Assembly: GCA_027618835.1 (NCBI GenBank)
Contig: JAQCHZ010000009.1
Coordinates: 1 to 64,000 of the forward strand
Source: Chloroflexota bacterium
GTDB lineage: Bacteria; Chloroflexota; Dehalococcoidia; Lucifugimonadales; Lucifugimonadaceae
Direction: 5' to 3'
DNA: 64,000 nt
A program made the position numbers and the translations under genes. Below, in pieces: positions 26,228 through 35,196 of the stretch. Numbering within the stretch: position 1 is the stretch's first letter; the number at the start of each line of letters is the position of its first letter. A model generated the notes under the pieces. That model was not told the DNA's origin, ran no database searches, and worked only from the letters and a program-made list of their open reading frames with translations.

Positions 26228-26893
26228 ATGAAACCTTGGATTACAGTTGGCGAAGCGCTTTCGCCCGATGGCACTCGACTTGAACTTGTAGAGCACGATG
26301 GTGAATACATCATCAGAGCCGACGATCTACCGCTGATGTCGACCCGTATGCACTTCTCTGAAGTCGAACTCGCCCGACTCGTCTGCAACAAACTCAGATC
26401 TGGCGCTAAAGTCATGATCGGCGGACTCGGACTCGGCTACACCCTCCGTTCGGCTCTCGACCTACTTCCAAAAGACGGCACGGCCGTCCAAGTCGAACTA
26501 GTACCTGAAGTAATCGAGTGGAACAAAGGTCCGCTCGCTCCGTTCGCCGAGCATCCTCTAGACGACAAACGATCTGAACTAATTCAAGGCGACGTAGCGA
26601 AAGCCATCCGCGGCGCCCGCGATGAGTACGATTCGATCATGCTCGATGTCGACAACGGTCCCTCGCCTCTCGTCAGTGAACGCAACGCTTGGCTGTACAC
26701 CGATCACGGTCTGCAAGCGATTCGAGGAGCGCTAAAGAACGGTGGACGAGTCGCCATATGGTCGGCCGATGATGAGCCACGATTCATGTCTCGAATGAAG
26801 CGGAACGGATTCCGTGCCGAAAAGCACCTTATTCAGGCGCACAAAGGAAAAGGTGGAATTCGTCACGTGATATTCACCGGTCGCAAAACTTAG
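26228..26893 (+). CDS. Spermidine synthase-like / SAM-dependent methyltransferase fold protein
   Basis: A 221-aa protein with a Rossmann-type nucleotide-binding core: KVMIGGLGLGYTLRSALDLL (motif I), VQVELVPEVIEW (acidic end of strand 2), YDSIMLDVDNGPSPLV (motif with Asp-Asp) and a late GRVAIWSADDEP. This matches the spermidine-synthase-like group lacking the N-terminal beta domain. Whether it makes polyamines is uncertain. Confidence 0.78.
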   Translation: MKPWITVGEALSPDGTRLELVEHDGEYIIRADDLPLMSTRMHFSEVELARLVCNKLRSGAKVMIGGLGLGYTLRSALDLLPKDGTAVQVELVPEVIEWNKGPLAPFAEHPLDDKRSELIQGDVAKAIRGARDEYDSIMLDVDNGPSPLVSERNAWLYTDHGLQAIRGALKNGGRVAIWSADDEPRFMSRMKRNGFRAEKHLIQAHKGKGGIRHVIFTGRKT

Positions 26894-26956
26894 GCTGTTA
26901 TTGTTGGCCGAAGTACCAATATTTACTTTCAGAATTCTCATAGCTAGAGATCAAGA

Positions 26957-27667
26957 TTGACCTCAAGAAAAGAACGACGACAGAACAAGTCAAACCCACC
27001 CAAAGTCACAGGCCAGAAAAACTGGATGATGATGGGCGGAGTTGCAGTCGTAATCGCTGCCATAGCGATCGTTGCATTTGCAGTTATTTCGCCAGAAGAA
27101 GCGATCACTCTTGAGGACACCGACGCTGCCGTGGTGGCTTCGAGTAGGTCACTGATTGGCGATCCGAACGCCCCGGTAACCCTCGTCGAATTCGGGGATT
27201 TTCAGTGACCGTATTGCGCAGATTTTGCCCTCGGGACAGGGCAACAGATTATTCGTGAGTACGTCGACACCGGGCGCGTAAACATTCTCTACAAGCACTT
27301 TCCTTTCATAGGCGAAGAGTCGTGGCGAGCAGCTGAAGCATCAGAATGCGCAGCCGAGCAACGTCGATTCCAGGGCTATCAAGAAACTGTTTTCGTGAAC
27401 TGGGACGGCGAAAACGAAGGCACCTATTCGGACGCCAATCTCCGAACTTTTGGCGAGATGAATGGCCTATTCATGAATCAATTCGATGAGTGCATGGATA
27501 CCAACAAGTACCTCTCCAAAGTCGAATCTGATCTCCAGGACGGCGCAGATGCCGGTGTGAATTCGACGCCCACTATCTTCTTAAATGGTGTGAATATCAC
27601 TGGTCCGAACGAGTACAGCCATTACCGAGTCAAGATCGAAGAGGCTCTAGCCAAAGTAGGCGGCTAG
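26957..27667 (+). CDS. DsbA-like thioredoxin-fold protein with in-frame UGA at the catalytic Cys (predicted selenoprotein)
   Basis: The gene has a TTG start, a basic cytosolic end and one membrane anchor (MMGGVAVVIAAIAIVAFAVI, about residues 26-47). The DsbA_2/thioredoxin domain begins LIGDPNAPVTLVEFGDFQ. The next codon is TGA (27206-27208), then PYCADFAL. Relatives have C-P-Y-C here, so the protein reads U84-P-Y-C. The same frame runs on without a break for 152 codons with all family landmarks: YKHFPFIGEESWRAAEAS, FDECMDTNKY and the cis-Pro segment GVNSTPTIFLNG (about residue 200). A perfect hairpin starts 16 nt after the UGA. The VKOR gene follows by 3 nt. I infer a Sec-containing disulfide oxidase or isomerase outside the membrane. 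The alternative is a TGC/TGT-to-TGA change or error. Confidence 0.85.
27225..27244 (+). promoter_or_regulatory. Candidate bacterial SECIS hairpin in the DsbA-like gene
   Basis: TTGCCCT (27225-27231) pairs perfectly with AGGGCAA (27238-27244) around the 6-nt loop CGGGAC. The stem begins 16 nt, and the loop 23 nt, after the in-frame UGA (27206-27208). G is the second loop base, in line with the known requirement for a G among the first two bases of the apical loop. It lies inside the coding frame. Confidence 0.7.
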
Positions 27668-27670
27668 ACG

Positions 27671-28174
27671 ATGGCTAGAGGTTCAGGGTCTCCTAGTTCA
27701 GAGAGCGATGCAGCTGCGGTTTCAGGTCGCCCATCAAAGTTGTGGCTGCTCATTGCGCTACTTGGAATCGCCGGACTAGCAGTAACGACTTATCTGACTT
27801 CAAACGCGTTATCGCACACCGAAGTCGGATGCAGCTTAAGCGGCTGCAACACCGTTCTAGGCAGTAAGTGGTCGAAGATATTCGGTATCCCTGTATCAGC
27901 GTTTGGAATGGCGACCTACGCAATCATCATGCTCGGAGCGCTCCACGCATATCAGTCGCCAATCTACGATCTCCGCGGTCGACGTGTCGTTGCTCTCACG
28001 GCCGTCATCGGCGTACTAGCCTCGATCTACCTCACCACCATCGAACTCCTCGTAATCAAAGCCGCCTGCCAATACTGCATCACTTCAGCAGTTTTGGTTG
28101 TCGTGGCGGCGGTAGCGGTGGTCGTGGCTGCACGAAAAGAAGGCCCGCTTTGGGCGGCGATTCGGCGGCGTTAG
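27671..28174 (+). CDS. Vitamin K epoxide reductase (VKOR) family protein
   Basis: A 167-aa four-helix membrane protein that reoxidises DsbA-type proteins by passing electrons to quinone. Seen: helix 1 (LWLLIALLGIAGLAVTTYLT), the loop Cys pair GCSLSGCNTVLGS, SKIFGIPVSAFGMATYAI, and the active-site CQYC near residue 137 in the last helices. It starts 3 nt after the DsbA-like gene, so the two are one operon and almost surely redox partners. Confidence 0.93.
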   Translation: MARGSGSPSSESDAAAVSGRPSKLWLLIALLGIAGLAVTTYLTSNALSHTEVGCSLSGCNTVLGSKWSKIFGIPVSAFGMATYAIIMLGALHAYQSPIYDLRGRRVVALTAVIGVLASIYLTTIELLVIKAACQYCITSAVLVVVAAVAVVVAARKEGPLWAAIRRR

Positions 28175-28222
28175 TTCCATTGTTTACGGAGTAAATTTCC
28201 GATGCGGAATACTACCCCTCAG

Positions 28223-29032
28223 TCAGTTGACCGTGTCCGAACTAAGACCGATTCTATCTTCAGCGGTAGCCGGTAATGCTTCGAGCACTGGGTCGTTCAG
28301 AATCGCTTCGATGCACTCTTTCGAACCGCCCACATACGTACTCCTAAAGTCGATCTCAGTGGACACTAACCACGATCGGTTGTCTGGCCACCATATGCTC
28401 ATCGACTGATTATCGCGAGTCTCGACGAAAGCGTCTGCCCCGCTTAGCGCACCAGAAAACAAGATGTAGTTTCTGATACTGGTTTCAATACGTGGAGCCA
28501 TCGCGTATTGGTCGTATAGAGTCTCCTGAACTGGAGCTTCGGCAGCTGTTCGCTGTGTGGCATTTCGTCCCATGTGGACCGCACTTCCTTTAGACAGACC
28601 GCCCCATCCTTCCCACAGACCAAACCAGCACAATTCATCAGCAGGCGTGAACTGGGCAAGAACTCGCATTAGCGCTTTAAGATGTTCGCGCACAAGCGAA
28701 CCCTCTTGCGGATTGTTGCCCCATGGCATGTGGTCACCTGGCGCACGGTAAATTCCATCGATCCGCTCGAACTGTACTTCCGGATGTATTTTCTTGCCGT
28801 TCTTGGTTGCTACTAATTCCCATGTCAAAAACGGAGGACCTCCTCCTCCGTCCGTTCTGTCGCTCACCGGATGCAAGATTCTGGCGTAGCTTTCGAAAAC
28901 GTCGGGGACCAAGTAGGCAACTCTTTGAAGGTTTTCTTCTGGATCCGGAGAGCGAGGTCGTAGACCAGATACGAACCAGTCCGCCGGCGAAACGTCGAAG
29001 CTCAGATCTATTTTTTTTGTGTAAAACCACAA
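28223..29032 (-). CDS. Hypothetical protein (269 aa)
   Basis: I do not recognise a characterised family. It is a soluble protein rich in Trp, with the run ELCWFGLWEGWGG in the middle and SWLVSTEIDFRSTYVGGS near the C-terminus. That latter pattern occurs in uncharacterised actinobacterial and Chloroflexota proteins. It starts at a TTG next to a run of eight A, so the exact N-terminus is uncertain; FDVSPADWFV is the likely start of the conserved part. It is convergent with the VKOR gene. Confidence 0.6.
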   Translation of the reverse strand: MWFYTKKIDLSFDVSPADWFVSGLRPRSPDPEENLQRVAYLVPDVFESYARILHPVSDRTDGGGGPPFLTWELVATKNGKKIHPEVQFERIDGIYRAPGDHMPWGNNPQEGSLVREHLKALMRVLAQFTPADELCWFGLWEGWGGLSKGSAVHMGRNATQRTAAEAPVQETLYDQYAMAPRIETSIRNYILFSGALSGADAFVETRDNQSMSIWWPDNRSWLVSTEIDFRSTYVGGSKECIEAILNDPVLEALPATAEDRIGLSSDTVN

Positions 29033-29072
29033 GAGGTCTTCTCAACTACTCTTCTGACAACAATAACTTCTC

Positions 29073-30295
29073 TCAAACCCGCGGCGGCTTCTCGTACGTC
29101 GCTTCGCTGGTCCTTGGTGAATTCGGCCAAGGACGGTTCCAGCTTTCGTATCCGAACGTTGGATCTTGCGACATGTCACCGTTCTGAGCCAAACGATCGT
29201 CCATCGAACCTTCGATTGAAGCCATTAGCTCCTGCGTCAGCTCGATTTCTAGCCGCTGAACAATGTCGGCGAACTCAGGATTTCCGAACAGATTCACCTG
29301 CTCCTGCGGATCGTTAAGCATGTCGAACAGCAACGTTTCGCCCGTTCGATATTTGTGCAGCTTATAGCGACCGTCAAAGTTCATCCAGCCGTCGCCTAGC
29401 AAGCCAAAAATATTCTCCCGGCCCGATTCACCAGGCATTCCTTCACCCGGCAGCGGCTGCGCGTCGTACCACGCAGGCTGATCGATTCCGGCCCAACTGA
29501 GCATCGTCGCTGTCACATCACGAAGCTCGACTAGCCCTTCTTGAACCTGACCTGCTTCGATACCGGGTCCCATCGCTATCATTGGCACTCGGATCGCCGA
29601 TTCATAGAACGACGCCTTGCCGATCAGGTTGTGATCACCCAGATAGTCGCCATGATCCGAAGCCAACACAACATAAGTGTTTTCGAGAAGTCCTTTTTTA
29701 CGGAGCGAATCGAGAATCGCACCAACTTCGAAATCGATCTGCTGAACGAGTCCTGAGTAGTGCTTACGAACAGTGTGCTTTGTATCATCAGGGAACTCGG
29801 AGTAGTCGACCCCGTTCCCAAGGTCGCTTATTGCCGTCGACGTTGCCTTTGCGCAACTGAGGAGTGTGACCCGGCACTTCGGGTGCAGCCTCGGGAATCT
29901 TCGATTCGTTATGCCTTCTAGGAAGCGCTCATCGGGGTCGTACGGACAATGTGGGCCAGGGAACCCGACCATCATCGCAAACGGCTGGTCCGATCCGTAG
30001 TCATCGATAAATTTCACAGCTTCTGAGCCGACAAACCGATCCCATGAATGCTCCCAAGGCACATCGTGAATCACAGCTCCCTTATTCTCGTGGTAGCCAG
30101 GCATCTCGTTGCCGTGCAGCTTCTTCAGACCGTGACGCTTTAAGTAGTGAAAGTAATCGTCACGAACTTCCAGCCACCGTTTGTCTTCACAGATGACTCG
30201 GTACTGAAAACCTCGACGTTCGTCCCACGGATAGAAGTGCATTTTGCCGATTCCGGCGGTGTAGTAGCCGTTCTGGCCAAGAATCTCGGGCCATG
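29073..30295 (-). CDS. Sulfatase, downstream part (frameshifted gene)
   Basis: This part continues the type I sulfatase begun at 30568: TWPEILGQNGYYTAGIGKMHFY (with the conserved G-K-x-H), FAMMVGFPGPHCPYDPDERF, VVLASDHGDYLGDHNLIGK (metal-binding D-H, near the C-terminal third) and ENIFGLLGDGWMNFDGRYKL. Between about 29905 and 29820 the frame is wrong: the neighbouring frame there reads IPEAAPEVPGHTPQLRKGN, and a surplus G in GGG near 29819 restores it. Two compensating indels, plus one at 30295, interrupt the gene. Sulfate ester hydrolysis is the predicted activity if intact. Confidence 0.75.
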
Positions 30296-30568
30296 TGGCA
30301 GACCCGCATCTCGCCAATCGGCGCGCAGGTTGTGCAAGTTGCCGGTCACGCCGTTTCGCATGGCGTTCATTCTGGTGAGTAGCGCCGTTCGGGCTGGCAC
30401 ACAAATTGGCGAAGCTGAGAACGAATTTGTGTATCGCACCCCGTTTTCGGCAATGGAGTCGATATTTGGCGTTTGCAGCCAGTCGGCTCCGTTACAGCCG
30501 GCGAAATCGGCACGGAACTGGTCTGGAAATAGGAAAACGATATTGGGTCGCTGTTGATCTGCGGGCAA
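30296..30568 (-). CDS. Sulfatase, upstream part with the formylglycine motif (frameshifted gene)
   Basis: The N-terminus RPNIVFLFPDQFRADFAGCN holds the metal-binding Asp residues typical of sulfatases. SASPICVPARTALLT contains the C-x-P-x-R motif in which Cys is converted to formylglycine (near residue 57). Near 30295 the frame shifts: GLP should continue TWPEILGQ, which lies one base away. A missing base there (CCACA for CCAACA on the minus strand) explains it. No signal peptide is seen, so the enzyme would be cytosolic. Confidence 0.8.
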
Positions 30569-30690
30569 CTTGCTGCTCCATGGCTAAAGAATCAGTTTGG
30601 GCGAACTCGGGTACAAACCAATCCGAAACGATTTTGTGGATTCTGCCGGAAGACTAAGGGAGTATCGATGAGGTATCAATCCGGAGCGGC

Positions 30691-31707
30691 GTGTTCATGC
30701 GTAACCTTAACGCTGTGAACCCTCCATTCGATAAGCCAACTAAAGCCGCCCTCAAACGAGTACGACTAGGTCGTTCCGATCTCGAAGTCAGCCCGGTCGG
30801 CACTGGAACTTGGCAATGGGGCGGTGCGTTCTACTGGGGATACGGCAGGTCGTACACCGATGTAGATCTTGCAGCTGCATATGCGGCGAGTATCGAGAAC
30901 GGGATCAATTGGTTCGACACTGCCGAGATATACGGCCGTGGCAAGTCGGAGATAATTCTCGGCAGACACGTGAACGGCTCGACCACAAATAACCCAGATT
31001 CACCAAAACCGCTGATCGCCACAAAGTTCTTTCCGTACCCTTGGCGATTGCATAAGTCGTCGCTAAAGCGAGCGCTCAAAGCCAGCCTCAAACGACTCAA
31101 CGCTGAATCGATCGATATTTACCATATTCACTTCCCATTTCGACCCTGCAGTTTCGAATATTGGGTCAATGCTCTGGCCGACGCAGAGCAAGACGAACAC
31201 GTCCAAGCAGTCGGTGTTTCGAACTTCTCCGCAGAACAAACGAAACGTGCTCACGATCTACTAGATCGTAAAGGCATTGTTCTCGCCACGAATCAAGTCG
31301 GATATAGCCTGTTAAATCGCAAGATCGAGTCGAACGGTATTCTGGAAACTTGCCGAGCTTTAGACGTTTCGGTGATCTCGTACGGACCTCTCGCAGAAGG
31401 TCTACTCACCGGAAAGTATCGCTCTGACAATCCACCGCCGTTCATGCGGAAGTGGCGGTGGGCACGAAAACGGCTGAAGATGCTGCCGCCGTTGATTTCG
31501 TTGATGAGCGATATCGCAAGCGCCCATGATGCCTCACCGTCTCAGGTCGCACTCAACTGGTTGATACGACACGGCACTCTGCCAATTCCCGGTGCGAAAT
31601 CGGCGATGCAAGCGAAAGACAACGCAGTGTCGATGACGTGGTCACTCAGTAACGGCGAGTTAGAGGCGCTGAATGCGGCGACCGAGAGGTACTTACCGAC
31701 TAGCTAG
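30691..31707 (+). CDS. Aldo/keto reductase
   Basis: A 338-aa (or 336 from the ATG two codons in) NADPH-dependent reductase with a TIM barrel. Seen: NGINWFDTAEIYGRGKSEII with catalytic Asp and Tyr, IATKFFPYPWR with Lys, YHIHFPFR with His, and VGVSNFSAEQ. The C-terminal PSQVALNWLIRHGTLPIPGAK binds the cofactor phosphate. The tetrad Asp-Tyr-Lys-His is complete. The substrate is unknown; a second, different AKR lies at 43772-44788. Confidence 0.92.
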   Translation: MFMRNLNAVNPPFDKPTKAALKRVRLGRSDLEVSPVGTGTWQWGGAFYWGYGRSYTDVDLAAAYAASIENGINWFDTAEIYGRGKSEIILGRHVNGSTTNNPDSPKPLIATKFFPYPWRLHKSSLKRALKASLKRLNAESIDIYHIHFPFRPCSFEYWVNALADAEQDEHVQAVGVSNFSAEQTKRAHDLLDRKGIVLATNQVGYSLLNRKIESNGILETCRALDVSVISYGPLAEGLLTGKYRSDNPPPFMRKWRWARKRLKMLPPLISLMSDIASAHDASPSQVALNWLIRHGTLPIPGAKSAMQAKDNAVSMTWSLSNGELEALNAATERYLPTS

Positions 31708-31708
31708 A

Positions 31709-32269
31709 TCACGAATCCGATTCAACAGATTCGTCAACGGCAGGACCAATAGCTTCAACGAGCTTGTCGTTAAGAGACTCAGCGTCGTTTGAGGCGATAA
31801 ACCAAGTCTCAACTTTGCCATCGTCGCCAGCCACTCGTACATCAAGCTCAACGCCCGTCTTCACGCCAAGCACGCTCCACATCTTGGAGATGTTTCGCAC
31901 GTCGGGACGTGCCTGAGCAGCCGCACGAGTCATCCTCGACTTCGGCTCGGCGATGCGAACAGCGACCATATCTTCAGTCTTTATTACTGCCGATTTCATA
32001 CCAAGGCGAACATCAAATCCGTCGCCTGAAATCCGCAAAGTCATCGTCACGTAGTTGAGCATCACGTACATCGTCATCAGCGAGCTAATGCCGAACGCAG
32101 CGTAGAACGCAACGGCCCCGCCGCCAGTGACGACTGGATCGCTTATAAGTCCCTTGACGGCGACACCGGTGAGGGCACCAGCAGTGACTCCCAGCATTAA
32201 ACCGAGAAATCCGAACATGCGCCCGGATGCCTTTACCTGTTGAAAATAACTTTGCTTTTGATCTGTCAT
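31709..32269 (-). CDS. Hypothetical membrane protein with PH-like tail (about 186 aa)
   Basis: Two hydrophobic segments (MFGFLGLMLGVTAGALTG and the next from VAFYAAFGISSLMTMYVM) are followed by a beta-rich soluble part of about 110 residues (LRISGDGFDVRLGMKSAVIK and onward), reminiscent of bacterial PH-like membrane proteins. I chose the ATG at 32269 over a TTG at 32284. It is convergent with the AKR gene. The function is unknown. Confidence 0.6.
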   Translation of the reverse strand: MTDQKQSYFQQVKASGRMFGFLGLMLGVTAGALTGVAVKGLISDPVVTGGGAVAFYAAFGISSLMTMYVMLNYVTMTLRISGDGFDVRLGMKSAVIKTEDMVAVRIAEPKSRMTRAAAQARPDVRNISKMWSVLGVKTGVELDVRVAGDDGKVETWFIASNDAESLNDKLVEAIGPAVDESVESDS

Positions 32270-32506
32270 GTCACTTCTATTCAATCACAGAGCAGCGAGA
32301 AAAACCGTTTTGGTTTCGAAGATTTCGACGAATATACGACTGCGAAGCGACTTGGAATCGGATCAAGTACGAGATCGAGCTTCATTGGAATCTAAACAAG
32401 CGGTGAGCGATCGTAGGTATGTAATCTCCGTCTTGCCAGCGAGTTGTACGGAGGGTAGATTACAGCTCCGACCAAATCACGACCGTGACGCCCGGAGCCA
32501 CAACGA

Positions 32507-33679
32507 ATGAAAATCACCAAAGTCACCCCTTGGCTAGTCTCAGCACCCTCTCCATATCTCGACACCGCCAACGACAGTCGCATTCGCAATCGAGAATACG
32601 TCTACGTTGAAGTGAACACCGACGAAGGCGTAACAGGCTGGGGCGAAATCACAGGAACATCAGCAGTCTCCAACCGAGCCGTCTGCGCCTCACTCAGACA
32701 CGTCAGCGACCTAATCGAAGGTGATGACCCAAGGCTCATCGAAATGATCTGGAACAAAATATTCAGATCGTTCACCTACATGGGCTCACGCGGAGCAACA
32801 ACGAACATAATCTCTGGCATCGACATCGCGCTTTGGGACATCCGCGGCAAAGTTCTCGGCCTACCGATATCCGAACTGTTCGGCGGCCCTGTCCGTGAAG
32901 GCATTCCAATCTACTGCCACCCCGAAGACGGGTCATCAGTCGAAGACATGATCCAGCACGCGAAAGCAATCGTCGCCACTGGCCAAAAATCTCTGAAGAC
33001 CGACCCCTTCTACCCGCACCACGTTGAAGAATCGAATGGTTACTTAACAGGACAACTCAGCGCCGAGGCTGAAAACCTCGGAGTCGAACGAATCGCCGGC
33101 ATTCGAGAGGCAGTAGGCCCCGATTTCGAGGTCCTCATCGATGCCCACGGAAGATTCGATGCTCCAACCGCCATCCGCCTCGCCCGCGCACTCGAGCCAT
33201 ACAACATCTTCTGGTTTGAAGAGCCAGTTCCCGTTGAAAGCACCCACGCCCTCAGGCAAGTCCGTGACAACGTAAACGTTCCGATATGTGTCGGAGAACG
33301 AATTCACACACGCTGGGAGTTCATTCCGATCTTAGAAAACGAACTAGCCGATTTCATCATGCCCGACGTCACGTGGACGGGTGGTATTTCCGAAATCAAG
33401 AAGATCGCCACGATGGCCGAGGCATACTACATTCCGATATCGCCACACGACGCCAGCGGACCTATCAACGTCCTCGCCGGTGCGCACGCCATGGCATCAG
33501 TACCAAATCACTACCGAGTCGAAACATCACGAGCAAAACTCAATGCTTACGACGTGATGATCGATCACCCGCTCGATATCCGGGGCGACAAGATCTACCT
33601 CTCGGATCGACCCGGTCTCGGTATAGAACTCGACAAGGACTACATGCGAGCCAACGCGCTCGACGGCTATCGCGATTAA
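32507..33679 (+). CDS. Mandelate racemase / muconate lactonizing enzyme family (enolase superfamily)
   Basis: A 390-aa enolase-superfamily member, closest in pattern to galactonate-type sugar acid dehydratases. Seen: capping domain (VEVNTDEGVTGWGEITGTSA), the barrel start GIDIALWDIRGKVLGLPI, first metal ligand VLIDAHGRFD, second FWFEEPVP, third ICVGERIHTRWEF, and the catalytic-looking PHDASGPINVLA near the C-terminus. A Lys in QKSLKTDPF is at the place of the KxK base. It probably dehydrates a sugar acid. The next gene, NUDIX, starts 11 nt downstream, suggesting an operon. Confidence 0.92.
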   Translation: MKITKVTPWLVSAPSPYLDTANDSRIRNREYVYVEVNTDEGVTGWGEITGTSAVSNRAVCASLRHVSDLIEGDDPRLIEMIWNKIFRSFTYMGSRGATTNIISGIDIALWDIRGKVLGLPISELFGGPVREGIPIYCHPEDGSSVEDMIQHAKAIVATGQKSLKTDPFYPHHVEESNGYLTGQLSAEAENLGVERIAGIREAVGPDFEVLIDAHGRFDAPTAIRLARALEPYNIFWFEEPVPVESTHALRQVRDNVNVPICVGERIHTRWEFIPILENELADFIMPDVTWTGGISEIKKIATMAEAYYIPISPHDASGPINVLAGAHAMASVPNHYRVETSRAKLNAYDVMIDHPLDIRGDKIYLSDRPGLGIELDKDYMRANALDGYRD

Positions 33680-33690
33680 CATAGCCGCCT

Positions 33691-34179
33691 ATGTCTAAAG
33701 AAAGATCAATCAGAGTCGGTGCGGAGGGAATCATCGTTCAAGACGGCAAAATATTGCTCGTCAAATTCGATGACGAACACGGCCCGCACTACAACTACCC
33801 AGGCGGCGGTCACCAAGAAGGCGAAACTCTTCGCCAAACCGCCATACGGGAACTAAGAGAAGAAACCGACGCCGACGTTGAAGTAGGTCGCCTGTTAGTT
33901 ACCGGCGAATCAGCCCCATTCAAAGTCGAATACGTTTACGGTTCAACTCATTACCTGAAACTATTCTTCGAATGCACCCTCAAGCCGAACAGCACGCCGA
34001 GATTGCCCGACGAACCTGACCCTCATGAGATAGCTGTCGAATGGGTTCCGATAGAAGATTTGGCAAAATGACCTGTAATACCCGATATCAGCGAGCAGCT
34101 GATTGCCGCACTTAACGGAGCTGCCCCGGAATTCTTCGAAGATAATGGGCGCACTTCAATGGAGCTAGATAAACGATGA
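33691..34179 (+). CDS. NUDIX hydrolase with an in-frame UGA near the C-terminus
   Basis: The Nudix box is complete: GGGHQEGETLRQTAIRELRE, then ET (residues about 36-57), giving a pyrophosphohydrolase. The frame is open to a TGA at 34069-34071 right after WVPIEDLAK, then runs on with PVIPDISEQLIAAL and 26 more codons to a second TGA (34177-34179). That second TGA overlaps the ATG of the next gene, a coupling that only makes sense if the first TGA is not the end. Relatives usually have a hydrophobic residue such as Leu here (K-L-P), so TTA-to-TGA mutation or error is a simple alternative to selenocysteine. A perfect 6-bp hairpin lies 15 nt downstream of the UGA. The length with read-through is 162 aa. 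Confidence 0.75.
34087..34103 (+). promoter_or_regulatory. Weak SECIS-like hairpin in the NUDIX gene
   Basis: ATCAGC (34087-34092) pairs with GCTGAT (34098-34103) around the loop GAGCA, 15 nt after the in-frame UGA. Spacing and a G at the first loop base fit a bacterial SECIS, but the stem is short and the codon position is not catalytic, so chance is possible. Confidence 0.3.
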
Positions 34180-34379
34180 CCGATTGCATACCCGGCTCGA
34201 ACGATAACCGACACAACTTCTCGATCGTCCCGGTCGACGTCAGGGGAATCGACGCCGTGATATTCAAAACGTGTAGTCACTGCGGCACCTCGTACCAATA
34301 CGTCGATCAACCACGACCGGTATGGGAAGAGATCGCTACAGAAATGTTGTTGGGCTACCGCACTTCATCACTCGGATGA
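34176..34379 (+). CDS. Small hypothetical protein with a CxxC motif (67 aa)
   Basis: The ATG overlaps the final TGA of the NUDIX gene (ATGA). The product has one C-x-x-C-G motif (KTCSHCGTSYQYV) suggestive of half a zinc site, and no further recognised domain. The overlap and a GGAG about 12 nt upstream favour a real coupled gene, but the short length leaves doubt. Confidence 0.4.
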   Translation: MTDCIPGSNDNRHNFSIVPVDVRGIDAVIFKTCSHCGTSYQYVDQPRPVWEEIATEMLLGYRTSSLG

Positions 34380-34410
34380 GTGAACAACCTTGTGATTTGA
34401 GCAGATGGCT

Positions 34411-35163
34411 TCACGTATACAGGGCAAAAATCATCTTCTGCCACGGTATTTCGATCTGTTCGAATCCCACTTCACCCAGAAGTTGAACGTGGTTGCGCAA
34501 CGATATGGGCGTGTCTTTTACGTACGACCCGTAGATGAATTTGTCAGACTCGATCTCACCGTCTTCGTCCAGAAAATCTCGCCACTCAGTAGCGTTCTCA
34601 ATCGTCTGCGCTCGATCCTCACCAGCCACATGATCGAGATTTACGAAGATCCCGCCTTGTTTCAGAAAACTGTGGATACGGCGATACAGCGATTTGTACT
34701 GCATAAGATCCCGACCGTGGTGAATAGCGAAACCCGAAACCACTGCATCGAATTTACCGATATCTTGCGGCAAGTCACTCGAGAACATGTCGAAATCTAT
34801 CTGCGAAACCCGGTCGCCGTAACGACTCAGCTCCGTGGTAGCAGCTTCACGCATAGTCTGAGAATAGTCAGCGGCAACCACTGAACACCTCGGAAACCTA
34901 TCAAGCACCATTGTTGTCAACCGACCCATGCCTGAACCGAGATCCAACACTCTCCCACCTTGGTCGAGTGTCGATTCCATCAAGCTGAGTAGCAATTCGT
35001 GCACGTGCTCGGACTCAGGCAGCCAGTCCGCTGTTTTATCGACAAAACCCGGCGTTGATGAATGTTCGAAAGCTGCCCTCACACCATCGGGATCCAGCTT
35101 CCTAGATTCAGCCTTCACCAACAGCTCTTCAACAGTTGGACGCTTCGCATTCTCCGTCATCAA
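34411..35163 (-). CDS. Class I SAM-dependent methyltransferase
   Basis: A 250-aa protein with motif I GGRVLDLGSGMGRLTTMVLD (near residue 70), the acidic strand-2 end VVAADYSQTM, motif II/III IGKFDAVVSGFAIHH and the post-motif LKQGGIFVNLDHVAG. This is a typical small-molecule methyltransferase of the UbiE/Methyltransf_25 type. The substrate is unknown. It lies downstream of the alcohol dehydrogenase gene on the same strand with a 33-bp gap. Confidence 0.88.
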   Translation of the reverse strand: MMTENAKRPTVEELLVKAESRKLDPDGVRAAFEHSSTPGFVDKTADWLPESEHVHELLLSLMESTLDQGGRVLDLGSGMGRLTTMVLDRFPRCSVVAADYSQTMREAATTELSRYGDRVSQIDFDMFSSDLPQDIGKFDAVVSGFAIHHGRDLMQYKSLYRRIHSFLKQGGIFVNLDHVAGEDRAQTIENATEWRDFLDEDGEIESDKFIYGSYVKDTPISLRNHVQLLGEVGFEQIEIPWQKMIFALYT

Positions 35164-35196
35164 AAAACCACTCCCATACGCAAATCAAGGCTTTAC

